From Bacteroidales bacterium (GTDB lineage Bacteria > Bacteroidota > Bacteroidia > Bacteroidales > Muribaculaceae): a stretch of DNA of 6,310 nucleotides. The stretch lies in NCBI GenBank assembly GCA_900770215.1, contig CAAGJW010000025.1:1-6310 (forward strand). Direction: 5' to 3'. The notes under the pieces were generated by a model, which was not told where the DNA came from, did not search any database, and worked only from the letters and a program-made list of their open reading frames with translations. Below, piece by piece: positions 1 through 6,295 of this stretch (position 1 is its first letter; every line of letters begins with the position of its first letter). The translations under genes and the position numbers were made by a program.

Positions 1-133
1 CTATCGCGGATTGCTTAACTAATTAACCTTCTAATACCATTAACATAAACCTTAAACAAAAAACGAAATAAGAACCGTCATCACGACGCTTGGTATCTCG
101 TAACCTTAAAACTAATACCATGAAAAACCGATG
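1..133 (-). other. Leader region for an off-window leftward gene
   Basis: No credible gene is visible here; the only leftward reading frames are short and lack family features. Read on the minus strand, it follows a promoter-like box at 134-141 and would be a 5' leader of at least about 125 nt for a gene beyond the left edge. It is AT-rich. The motif ATGGTATTAG followed by AAGGTTA occurs twice on the minus strand (121 to 101 and 40 to 24), separated by 4 nt in the first copy and adjacent in the second. TGGTAT/ATACCA (92-97 with 115-120) could form a 6-bp stem. The off-window gene is inferred only from promoter orientation. Confidence 0.4.
24..121 (-). repeat. Duplicated leader motif ATGGTATTAG...AAGGTTA
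   Basis: On the plus strand, TAACCTT then CTAATACCAT occurs at 24-40 (adjacent) and again at 101-121 (with AAAA between the two parts). The 10-nt part CTAATACCAT is identical in both copies, 81 nt apart. A third partial match, AACCTTAAA, lies at about 48-56. In so AT-rich a stretch a chance match is possible, but the paired order of the two sub-motifs makes it worth recording. Confidence 0.45.
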
Positions 134-141
134 CAAAAGTA
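134..141 (-). promoter_or_regulatory. Candidate Bacteroidetes -7 box, leftward
   Basis: The minus strand reads TACTTTTG, an exact match to the Bacteroidetes sigma-ABfr -7 consensus TAnnTTTG. Transcription would start near position 128 and run left. No TTTG sits at the usual -33 spacing; the nearest TTG (plus strand 158-160) is about 4 bp too close. The box lies downstream of the terminator of the protease gene, which fits a new transcription unit starting here. Confidence 0.5.
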
Positions 142-260
142 AGACAAATATGTTTTACAACATAATTTTTCGGCACATTTTTCTCGATTTTAACACTATT
201 TAATCCTTTTCGGCAATTTTCGTGATCCACAGCGGCCGCCGAAGCGCCCCTGGGGTCAAT

Positions 261-303
261 AAAAAGGCCCGAAGTGCGGGCTGTCGCAGCCGGCACTTCG
301 GGC
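261..303 (-). terminator. Rho-independent terminator of the protease gene
   Basis: An 11-bp perfect stem GCCCGAAGTGC/GCACTTCGGGC (267-277 with 293-303) is capped by a second 5-bp stem GGCTG/CAGCC (279-283 with 287-291) and a 3-nt loop. On the minus strand it is followed after one or two bases by TTTTTATT (265 downwards). The plus-strand downstream side has no T run, so it works leftward only. It lies 29 nt after the protease stop codon and indicates that this gene ends its transcription unit. Confidence 0.9.
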
Positions 304-332
304 TAATAATGAAACTGGTATGATAGAAAAAA

Positions 333-3300
333 CTACTTCACAACTTTACGGCCGTCGACAATGTAGATGCCGTGAGGCAGCTCCTGGAGGCTGCCCTGCA
401 TCACGCGGCCGGTGATGTCGTAGATGATGCCGGCCTTGGGCGTCGCAACGTTCACATCCTGCACGCCGGTCACGATGTCGCTGGGCAGCACGATGGTGAG
501 CGCTGTGGCTGCGGCGGTGCCGTCGAGCATCTGGGCCCAGGCCTCGAAGGGCTGCACCTGGGCACCCGGTGTGGGCACAAACTGGCACAGGTCGCTGCGC
601 AGCATGCAGGGGGCAGCGGGCGTGGCGGTGTTGAAGGTGCCGCGCAGCATGTAGGCCTGTCCGCTGGTGATGGCCTTGGTCTCGGCGGTGACACGGGCTT
701 GCGTGGCCTCGAAGGTGACCATGCCGCCTGCCGGCGCCACACCGCGGCCCAGGGCCACCAGATAGGGCCTGCAGCTGTGCAACTCGCTGGCGTAGTCGAA
801 GATGAGCTCGCTGGCGGCGGCATCCTCCTCGACCAGCTCGAGCACCATCACCTGCTGCGAGCGTCCGGCGGGGGCGTGGCGCCAGCTCATCTCGGCCCCC
901 TGGGCCAGCACGCGCTGCGGGGCAAAGGGCAGCACTATCGTGCTCCAGCTGTAACCCTTCTCGCCTGCCGGCTCAAGACTTCGGGTGAAGGTGGCCCGCT
1001 GCGCGGTGAAGTCGACCGGCGTGAAGAAGGGGTGACCGGCGGTGAGGGAGAGCTCCGGGGCCACGGCGCCCAGCACCACGTTTTTGCCTTGCAGGCCGGC
1101 CGGCACAGTGTCGGCAGCACCGAGCAGATACACCACATTGGGGTTGGCACTGGCCGTGACGTTGTCGAAGGTCAGGCCCTCGAGGCTCACTGCAGCGGCA
1201 TCGTCGGGAATGGTGATCGAGGCTGCAGCCTGCTGGCTGTGGCGCTGGCCGGTTGCCGTCCAGGTGACGAGGCCGCGCTGCAGGTCGTAGTACTTGCTCT
1301 CGCCCGGCTTCACCAGGTTGGTGAGGTGGCTGGCCTCGCTGTCGTCGGGCTCATCGTTGCGGGCATACACGTTGAGGGCATAGGTGCTGCCATAGGCCAG
1401 ATTGTTGAAGGTGAATTGCAAGTCCTTGCTCTCGCCCGGCTTGAGGCTGAGCGATGCCTGCTTATAGGTGACCATGCTGCCACGGGCGTTGCCGGCGCTG
1501 TCGGTCTTGACGATAAAGAGCGGGGCCAGCACATAGCGATTGTAGTCGCCCGCGGCCTTGTTGGTGACCGTGACGTTGAAGGTGACCTGGTTGTCCCACA
1601 CGATGCCGTGCTCGCCAGCCTGCGTGGGCTGCTGTGCGCCCAGGGCCGAGATGGCGACCTCAAGATTCATGGCTGCCTCCGACTTGGCCTCGACGGTCAT
1701 CGAGCCCGTGGCGCCGGCCACGGGGTGCGACCCGTCTTGGTCGGTGGTCACAGCGATCGACTTGGTGCCGGCGGCGGTGGGGGTGAAGTTGAAGCTCACC
1801 GTCTTCTGCTCGCCGGCAGGCACCTCGGCCGTGATGCAGCTCGTGTAGGGGGTGAAAGTGGGATCGAGCGCCTCGCCGTCGACCCACAGGTAGAGGTTGC
1901 CGTAGTAGCGGTCGGCACTGTTGTTGGCTAGCGTCACATCGACGCGTGCCGAGAGGCCCACCTTCTCGCCGCCCTTCACCACCAGGCTCTTGCCCTCGAG
2001 GCTCGTCACCGGGTGGCAGGTGAGCGTGGCCGTGTAGTTGGTGAGCTTGGCCTCGATATAGTAGCGGTCGCTCTCCAGCATGGGCACCCACTGGGTGCTA
2101 TCTTTCTCTTGGCACACGGGCACGATGCGGTAGTCGCCCACCAGGCCCTTGCCGAACTTCTTGCTATTGCTTGCGCTCAGCTCGCGGCCAAACTGCACCC
2201 TGTCGCCCAGGGCGCTCGAGGTGGCGGCGCCATAGACTGGGGTGGTGATGATGAGCTCCACCATGTTGCCCTGCAGGTCGTAGAGGGCCAGGCCCTCCTT
2301 GAATTTTTTCTTGCTGCCCTGGTGGTCGCTGTAGTTCAAGTTGATGTAGTGGCTCTTGTAGATCGAGAAGCCCGCGCTCTTGCTGTCGCGGTCCCAGCTG
2401 GCAGTGGTCGAGTTGTAGTTGATGCTGATGCCCGTGGCCGAGAGCAGGCTGCGGGGCTTCGGCACGGCGGTGGTGTCGGGCACCACGGCGGTGTCGCCCT
2501 TCTGGTTCATGTCGGGCTTGATGCCCACAATGGCGTTCTGCTTCATGTTGTAGCCCTCGCCCACGCCGGCGCCGCCTATGCCGCTGGCATTGGGATTGAG
2601 CACCGAGAGCTGGAAGTAGCCGTTGCCCATGCCACCCCAACCCCAGTTGATGTGGAAGAAGTCGCCCATCTCAAAGCCGTCGCACACAAAGGAGTGACCA
2701 CCGCCCGAGCCCGCCGTGCCGTTGTACACCACAGGGCGTCCCGACTCGAGCTCGCCGTAGATGAGGTTGTCCCAGTCGGCCTGGCTGTAGTCGTTGCGGA
2801 AGGCAATGCGCAGCGAGGTGCTGTCGTAGCCGAAGTAGCGCGTGAAGGCAACGGGGATGTCGTCGGTATAGGCACCGCTCGAGGTGCGCCCATACTGCAT
2901 CTTCACGGCATAGCCGGCATATTGCATGAGCTGGGCCACAGCGTGGATGCTGGCCTCGTCTTCGGCACCGGTGTAGCTATCGCGCATGTGGGCCCAGTCG
3001 AAGCTCGCCACCGGCAGCTCCTCGGTGGTGGCTGTGCCGTAGTCGTAGCCGCCATTGCTGTAGGTGAACGTGTAGGAGGGTATGGCACGCGTGGTCGACT
3101 TGGGCCACTTGTGGTAGTTCATCACCTGGGCCATGCTGGTGGCCACACAGCCTGTATAGGCCAGCTCGCTCGAGCCGTCGCTGTTCATGAATTGCGGGCA
3201 CAGGTTCCAGTAGGGCGTGGCCTGGTCCCACTTGCTGGTGATGAGGGGCGCAATGCTGTGGCGTGTGGCCACGGGCACCCGGGCTGCGGTGCTCATGCTG

Positions 3301-3692
3301 CGGCGCGCCGTGGCGTCGTCCATCATGCTCAGCGCTTGCAGCTGCTGCTCGTAGTCGGCAAGCAGGGCGCGCATCGCGGGCGACAGGCGTCCGGCATCGA
3401 GGGTGCCTTGCTGGCTATAGGCCAGCACAGGCACCGTGCGGTCGTCGCCCGACACGATGGCCCAGCCTTGCTCGCCGCCAGGGGCGTTGAAGATATAGTA
3501 GCAGGCGGCGCTGGCACTCGACTGGCCAAGGGCGGCACCTCGCTTCACCATTTTGGGTTGAGATGTGGCGGCTTGCTGCCACTTCATGAATCTCATCGCC
3601 TCTTGCAGTGCACGCTGCTGCGATACGGGGCTTGCCATCATCGCAATGGAGCAAAAGACGATCGACAGGATAGAAAAGAATCGTTTACACAT
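333..3692 (-). CDS. Secreted C10-family cysteine protease (streptopain/interpain-like) with long C-terminal extension
   Basis: A 1119-residue secreted papain-fold endopeptidase precursor, peptidase family C10 (relatives: SpeB, interpain A). Residues 1-20 are a signal peptide (MCKRFF, then a hydrophobic core ending in MMAS). Residues ~22-120 match the Spi-type inhibitory propeptide (YYIFN, GWAIVSGDDR, PVLAYS). The catalytic domain spans ~145-395: nucleophile Cys182 in YTGCVATSMAQVMNYH, His333 in GGHSFVCDGF, and the family motif HINWGWGGMGNGYF at 347-360. A Thr/Pro-rich linker (~395-413) follows. Residues ~415-810 look like beta-sandwich, Ig/CARDB-like modules (VDVTLANNS, FNVTVTNKA, LKPGESKDLQF). 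Residues ~830-1075 resemble a Bacteroidetes surface-protein module (NPNVVYLLG, WSTIVLPFAP). The end, YDITGRVMQG...GIYIVDGRKVVK, resembles secretion-tail sequences of the phylum. SpeB has about 400 residues, so most of this protein is extension. The start is chosen for the signal peptide; the upstream DNA is AT-rich with no Shine-Dalgarno. All key catalytic motifs are intact, so it is probably active. Substrates are unknown. Confidence 0.93.
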   Translation of the reverse strand: MCKRFFSILSIVFCSIAMMASPVSQQRALQEAMRFMKWQQAATSQPKMVKRGAALGQSSASAACYYIFNAPGGEQGWAIVSGDDRTVPVLAYSQQGTLDAGRLSPAMRALLADYEQQLQALSMMDDATARRSMSTAARVPVATRHSIAPLITSKWDQATPYWNLCPQFMNSDGSSELAYTGCVATSMAQVMNYHKWPKSTTRAIPSYTFTYSNGGYDYGTATTEELPVASFDWAHMRDSYTGAEDEASIHAVAQLMQYAGYAVKMQYGRTSSGAYTDDIPVAFTRYFGYDSTSLRIAFRNDYSQADWDNLIYGELESGRPVVYNGTAGSGGGHSFVCDGFEMGDFFHINWGWGGMGNGYFQLSVLNPNASGIGGAGVGEGYNMKQNAIVGIKPDMNQKGDTAVVPDTTAVPKPRSLLSATGISINYNSTTASWDRDSKSAGFSIYKSHYINLNYSDHQGSKKKFKEGLALYDLQGNMVELIITTPVYGAATSSALGDRVQFGRELSASNSKKFGKGLVGDYRIVPVCQEKDSTQWVPMLESDRYYIEAKLTNYTATLTCHPVTSLEGKSLVVKGGEKVGLSARVDVTLANNSADRYYGNLYLWVDGEALDPTFTPYTSCITAEVPAGEQKTVSFNFTPTAAGTKSIAVTTDQDGSHPVAGATGSMTVEAKSEAAMNLEVAISALGAQQPTQAGEHGIVWDNQVTFNVTVTNKAAGDYNRYVLAPLFIVKTDSAGNARGSMVTYKQASLSLKPGESKDLQFTFNNLAYGSTYALNVYARNDEPDDSEASHLTNLVKPGESKYYDLQRGLVTWTATGQRHSQQAAASITIPDDAAAVSLEGLTFDNVTASANPNVVYLLGAADTVPAGLQGKNVVLGAVAPELSLTAGHPFFTPVDFTAQRATFTRSLEPAGEKGYSWSTIVLPFAPQRVLAQGAEMSWRHAPAGRSQQVMVLELVEEDAAASELIFDYASELHSCRPYLVALGRGVAPAGGMVTFEATQARVTAETKAITSGQAYMLRGTFNTATPAAPCMLRSDLCQFVPTPGAQVQPFEAWAQMLDGTAAATALTIVLPSDIVTGVQDVNVATPKAGIIYDITGRVMQGSLQELPHGIYIVDGRKVVK

Positions 3693-3710
3693 ATGATAAA
3701 AAGTAATAGG

Positions 3711-3724
3711 ATATATATATATAT
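3711..3724. repeat. (AT)7 dinucleotide tract in the protease leader
   Basis: Seven uninterrupted AT units lie 18 bp upstream of the protease start codon. In Bacteroidetes, A/T-rich unstructured DNA just before the start often substitutes for a Shine-Dalgarno, so the tract may simply help translation. A short dinucleotide run can also change length by slippage; nothing in the sequence shows that it does. Confidence 0.85.
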
Positions 3725-3831
3725 TTGATGGTTTAGTTTATTCTCGATTCACATCGCGCCAGGGTGAAAAATCGCCGTCATCTCGACCGTGTGTCGTCGT
3801 GAGCTTTTCGACCCAGGTGCATCGACGGTTA

Positions 3832-3839
3832 CAAATTTA
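3832..3839 (-). promoter_or_regulatory. Candidate -7 box for the protease gene
   Basis: The minus strand reads TAAATTTG, matching TAnnTTTG. Transcription would begin near 3826 and give a leader of about 135 nt. No convincing -33 TTTG lies at the expected spacing, so the call rests on the -7 box alone. The GC-richer leader part (about 3765-3830) could fold weakly, for example CCGTC/GACGG at 3775-3779 with 3824-3828, but I do not claim a regulatory structure. Confidence 0.35.
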
Positions 3840-3995
3840 AACAAAAACAGCCATTAACGGCAGCTTTTTTTAATCCATTTCCGTCAATTTGCCGCATGTG
3901 TACAAGATTTCTCTTGCATTTCAGTGCCAAGTGCCCGCCGTGGCCCACAGGAAAATTGTTTTGGGGACAGCAAGGCCGAATTGCTCCATTTTTAT

Positions 3996-4003
3996 TATAT
4001 TTG
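3996..4003 (+). promoter_or_regulatory. Candidate -7 box for the regulator gene
   Basis: The plus strand reads TATATTTG, an exact match to TAnnTTTG, inside an AT-rich run. Transcription would start around 4008-4010, only about 8-10 nt before the ATG at 4018. This supports the 4018 start over the in-frame upstream ATG at 3889, because the box would otherwise lie inside the coding sequence. No TTTG is found at the usual -33 spacing; the nearest is at 3960-3963, too far away. Confidence 0.5.
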
Positions 4004-4017
4004 CAAAAACTCATCGC

Positions 4018-5808
4018 ATGACCAGCCACCACTCGACAATAAAGAAGCAACTCCCCAGCCCGCACGGGCGCGTGCTGCGCCTGGTGCTCGCGGCCCTCGT
4101 GGCACTTGCCTGCCTGCTCCCGGCACAGGCCGCTGCACAGGGGCAGCACGAGAGCGCCCAGCAGCTGCTGCACAAGTGCGAGGTGGCACGCGACAAGAGC
4201 CGTCACCAGCAGCTGAGCCAGCTGGCCAGCAGGCTGCTGGCTGTGGCCCGGCAGCAGCACGACGCGCGGCTCGAGGCCTACGCCTTGATGTACGAGGGTT
4301 CGGCCCTGCTCTTCATGGGCGACGACGACAAGGCAGTGGCAACACTGCAGCAAGCTCTGAAGGCCGCTGGCGAGGCCGACAACGACAGCGTGAAAGCCGC
4401 CGTGATGAACAACCTGGGCATCTACTATGCCTCGGTGGCAGGCAACCCCTTCTATGCCCAGCAAAGCTTCCTCAAGGGCAAGCGGCTGGCCAGAGCCGCA
4501 GGCGACAGCAGCCTGCTACTGCGCATCGCCGGCAACCTGCTCGTGCTCACCAAGACTCCCGGCGACAACGAGAGCATAGCCCAGGCCCGCGCCATCTGGA
4601 ACTACGGCAAGGCTCACCGCATCGAGGAACTGGCCTACATGGGCGCCTTCTACATGGCCCAGTGCCAGCACCACGCCGCCCACTACCGCGAGGCCTTGAA
4701 GTGGGTGCAGGAGTGTCTCGACATCTACCGGCACTACCGCTACAACGACATTGCCTATGTGCACGTGCTGCACTCGCAAGTGTTGCTCGACATGGGCAAC
4801 ACCGCCCAGGCTGCAACCGTGGCACACACGGCCGTCGAGGTGGCCACCCGCCTGCGCCAGTTGCGCATTGTGCCCGACGCCCTGCTGCAACTGGCGCAAG
4901 TGGAGCGCAAGCGCGGCCGCCTCGCAGCCTCGACAAGGCTTGCCCGCAAGGCCATCGATGCCGCCCGCAAGGTCAGGACCAACACCATGATTGTCGATGC
5001 CGAGAAGCTGCTGGCAAGCAACTACATCGACCTGCGGCAGCCCGACTCGGCCTATGTCCACCTCATGAGCGCCTACAAGGCCATGGAGAGCGTGCAGTCG
5101 TTCGACTTCAAGCAGCTCGAGCACGAGCAAAGCATCATGCAAAACATCGAGGCCATGGAGCACCGGGCGCAGCTGCACGCGCTCGAGTCGGCCTCGCAGC
5201 GGCAGGTGGCCTGGGCCCTGGCAGCCGTCGTGGCAGTGCTCGTGGCCCTGCTTGCGACAACGATTGCCGCTGCCCGGCGCCGCGACAAGCTGTATCGTGG
5301 CATCGTGGCACAAAACGTGAAGGCACTGGCCCGGCAGCAAGAGCTGCAAGAGCGCCTGGCCAGCCTCGCAGCCTCATCGCCGGGCGAGGGTGCCAGCACA
5401 GCCAAGACGGTGAAAATCGATGAGAAACGCGGCCAGGAGATCTACGACCGCCTGTGCCAGCTCATGGAGCATGACCGCGTGTTCACCAATCCCCAACTGG
5501 GCCGCGAGGCCCTCGCCGAGATGCTGGGCACCAATCGCACCTACCTCTCCACCATCGTGAAAGAGAAAAGCGGCCTCAACGTGCAGCAGTTTATCAACAG
5601 CTACCGCATAGGCGAGGCTGTGAAGATACTCAGCGACAAGTCGATGGTGGCACTGCCGCTCAAGCGCATCTACAGCGAGGTGGGCTTTGCCTCGCCCACC
5701 ACATTCTACAAGCTGTTTCAGCAGCAGGTGGGCATCACGCCCCACACCTATCGCAAGCAATTTCTCGAGATGGACCACGGCACCACCCGCAACCGCGACG
5801 ATGCTTAG
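4018..5808 (+). CDS. Membrane-anchored TPR sensor / AraC-family transcriptional regulator
   Basis: A 596-residue single-polypeptide signalling protein. Residues 1-41 form a signal sequence (K9, K10, R18, R21, a hydrophobic core at ~20-34, then AQAAAQG), cleaved or kept as an anchor. Residues ~43-390 are all alpha-helical with TPR-like pairs (LEAYALMYEGSALLFMGD, KAAVMNNLGIYYASVAG, REALKWVQECLDIYRHY, TRLARKAIDAARK), predicted periplasmic. The transmembrane helix is ~397-418 (WALAAVVAVLVALLATTIAA), stopped by ARRRDK, which points the C-terminus inward. Coiled-coil-like helices flank it (~363-395, ~424-450). Residues ~485-585 are an AraC-type DNA-binding domain with two helix-turn-helix units: REALAEMLGTNRTYLSTIVKE, then IYSEVGFASPTTFYKLFQQQ with the usual GITPHTYRK ending. 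There is no kinase or receiver domain, so signal would pass through the membrane within one chain. The in-frame ATG at 3889 would hide the signal sequence behind 43 atypical residues and is not used. The ligand is unknown. The divergent protease is a candidate target by position only. Confidence 0.9.
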   Translation: MTSHHSTIKKQLPSPHGRVLRLVLAALVALACLLPAQAAAQGQHESAQQLLHKCEVARDKSRHQQLSQLASRLLAVARQQHDARLEAYALMYEGSALLFMGDDDKAVATLQQALKAAGEADNDSVKAAVMNNLGIYYASVAGNPFYAQQSFLKGKRLARAAGDSSLLLRIAGNLLVLTKTPGDNESIAQARAIWNYGKAHRIEELAYMGAFYMAQCQHHAAHYREALKWVQECLDIYRHYRYNDIAYVHVLHSQVLLDMGNTAQAATVAHTAVEVATRLRQLRIVPDALLQLAQVERKRGRLAASTRLARKAIDAARKVRTNTMIVDAEKLLASNYIDLRQPDSAYVHLMSAYKAMESVQSFDFKQLEHEQSIMQNIEAMEHRAQLHALESASQRQVAWALAAVVAVLVALLATTIAAARRRDKLYRGIVAQNVKALARQQELQERLASLAASSPGEGASTAKTVKIDEKRGQEIYDRLCQLMEHDRVFTNPQLGREALAEMLGTNRTYLSTIVKEKSGLNVQQFINSYRIGEAVKILSDKSMVALPLKRIYSEVGFASPTTFYKLFQQQVGITPHTYRKQFLEMDHGTTRNRDDA

Positions 5809-5867
5809 CTGCAAAGCCGTATATGAGGCAATGAACCAGAGTTCTGCCATGGCAAGCCTGCCAGCTG

Positions 5868-5974
5868 TGCCGCCACCTAACGGGGCTTGCCGCGGTGGGG
5901 AGCCACCGATGCAGGGGTTCCGCGCTCACGCGCTCCACCGCCTGCCTACATTCTGCCGCCCGCTTCACGGGCTA
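5868..5974 (+). repeat. Structured repeat, copy A
   Basis: Order of parts: box 1 at 5868-5891, containing CTAACGGGGCTTGCC; hairpin I at 5893-5908 (CGGTGG/CCACCG, loop GGAG); one base; box 2 TGCAGGGGTT at 5910-5919; hairpin II at 5922-5933 (GCGC/GCGC, loop TCAC); box 3 GCCTGCCTA at 5940-5948; CTGCCG; hairpin III at 5958-5972 (GCCCG/CGGGC, loop CTTCA) followed by T. All parts recur in the same order in copy B. I do not recognise the family. It resembles compound extragenic palindromic repeats (BIME-like) in style only. Confidence 0.8.
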
Positions 5975-6111
5975 CCGCCACGCCACACATCGCCCGCCAG
6001 GCAGCCCTGTCTTCGGCCAGAGGCAGGGTGCGGCCCTTGTGGCCGACAGCACCCCCCAAATGCCGCCAGCACAACCGCCAGTTCCACGGCAGCGGCGGTA
6101 ACGACCGACAA
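5975..6111. other. Spacer between inverted copies A and B, with its own hairpins
   Basis: No box of the flanking repeat is seen. There are several stems: CGGCC/GGCCG around CTTGT (6031-6045); a longer alternative pairing of CTG-bulge-TCGGCC (6007-6018) with GGCCGACAG (6041-6049); and ACCGCC/GGCGGT (6074-6079 with 6094-6099). The first two compete for the same GGCCG, so only one can form at a time. No open frame with recognisable features. Confidence 0.5.
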
Positions 6112-6226
6112 GCTCCCGAACGGGAGCGGCAGCTTTTAGGCAGGCAGTGAAGCGACGCGTAGCCGAACGCAACCCCTGCAACCGCGACATTATTCACGCG
6201 GGCAAGCCCCGTTAGGCGGCGGCAGA
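6112..6226 (-). repeat. Structured repeat, copy B (inverted)
   Basis: Read on the minus strand from 6226: box 1 at 6224-6201, with 23 of 24 bases identical to copy A; hairpin I at 6201-6182 (CCGCG/CGCGG); one base; box 2 TGCAGGGGTT at 6180-6171 (identical); hairpin II at 6170-6157 (GCGT/ACGC); box 3 GCCTGCCTA at 6145-6137 (identical); CTGCCG; hairpin III at 6127-6112 (GCTCCCG/CGGGAGC, loop TT). From the start of box 3 to hairpin III is 18 nt in both copies. Stem sequences differ from copy A but remain complementary. Confidence 0.8.
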
Positions 6227-6295
6227 ACGCCAGTGCCACACTGTAGCACTACACTGAAGGTGGCTGGTAACTCTGCCACCCCTACGGGGCTTGCC
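6201..6295. repeat. Long inverted pair formed by box 1 of copies B and C
   Basis: GGCAAGCCCCGT (6201-6212) is perfectly complementary to ACGGGGCTTGCC (6284-6295). After one bulged T, AGG pairs with CCT, and further in GGCAGA (6221-6226) pairs with TCTGCC (6272-6277). The result is a potential stem of about 21 bp with small interruptions and a 45-nt loop, usable as a cruciform in DNA or a hairpin in RNA from either strand. There is no T run to make it a classical terminator. Confidence 0.7.

Larger units (their letters stand above)
3693..4017. promoter_or_regulatory. Divergent intergenic control region
   Basis: 325 bp separate the starts of the protease (leftward) and the regulator (rightward). 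It is AT-rich apart from a GC-richer patch at about 3765-3830. One -7-like box is seen for each direction (3832-3839 minus, 3996-4003 plus). No reading frame here shows a recognisable protein. Any operator through which the regulator acts on the protease would most simply lie here, but I see no clear AraC-type direct-repeat pair that I would call a binding site. Confidence 0.6.

Noticed and set aside
81..296. 71-codon minus-strand open frame in the left intergenic region
   Set aside because: It starts inside the terminator hairpin of the protease gene, crosses AT-rich promoter DNA and resembles no protein family.
372..1931. 519-codon open frame on the plus strand, antisense to the protease gene
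   Set aside because: It is an antisense shadow of a GC-biased gene. Its product is rich in His/Gly/Ala/Val with no domain or signal, whereas the minus-strand protein here has recognisable modules.
2013..3728. 571-codon open frame on the plus strand, antisense to the protease gene
   Set aside because: It runs opposite the catalytic Cys/His motifs of the C10 protease and has low-complexity Val/His/Gly/Ala composition; stop-free only because of codon bias.
3889..4017. Upstream in-frame ATG that would add 43 residues to the regulator
   Set aside because: The extension would bury the signal sequence, crosses AT-rich intergenic DNA and contains the best -7 box; ATG 4018 gives a proper signal sequence.
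4018..4140. Lipoprotein signal at Cys32 of the regulator
   Set aside because: The preceding residues ALA do not give a good lipobox (no Leu/Val/Ile at -3) and the cysteine lies within the hydrophobic core.
4516..5349. 277-codon open frame on the minus strand within the regulator gene
   Set aside because: Antisense shadow of the TPR/AraC gene, with no family features of its own.
5843..5864. Possible fourth, degenerate repeat copy before copy A (GGCTTGCCA on the minus strand)
   Set aside because: Only about 9 bases match box 1 and no box 2 or 3 follows on that strand, which would run into the regulator gene.
6112..6137. Hairpin GCTCCCG/CGGGAGC followed by TTTT as a rightward terminator
   Set aside because: The T run begins 7 nt after the stem and is only four long, and the hairpin is explained as hairpin III of repeat copy B.
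5875..6217. Integron attC-like sites (ACCTAAC at 5875-5881, GTTAGGC at 6211-6217)
   Set aside because: The two 7-mers match RYYYAAC and GTTRRRY, but they are 343 bp apart, longer than known attC sites. Neither copy has a partner box at attC spacing, and no cassette gene or integrase is present.
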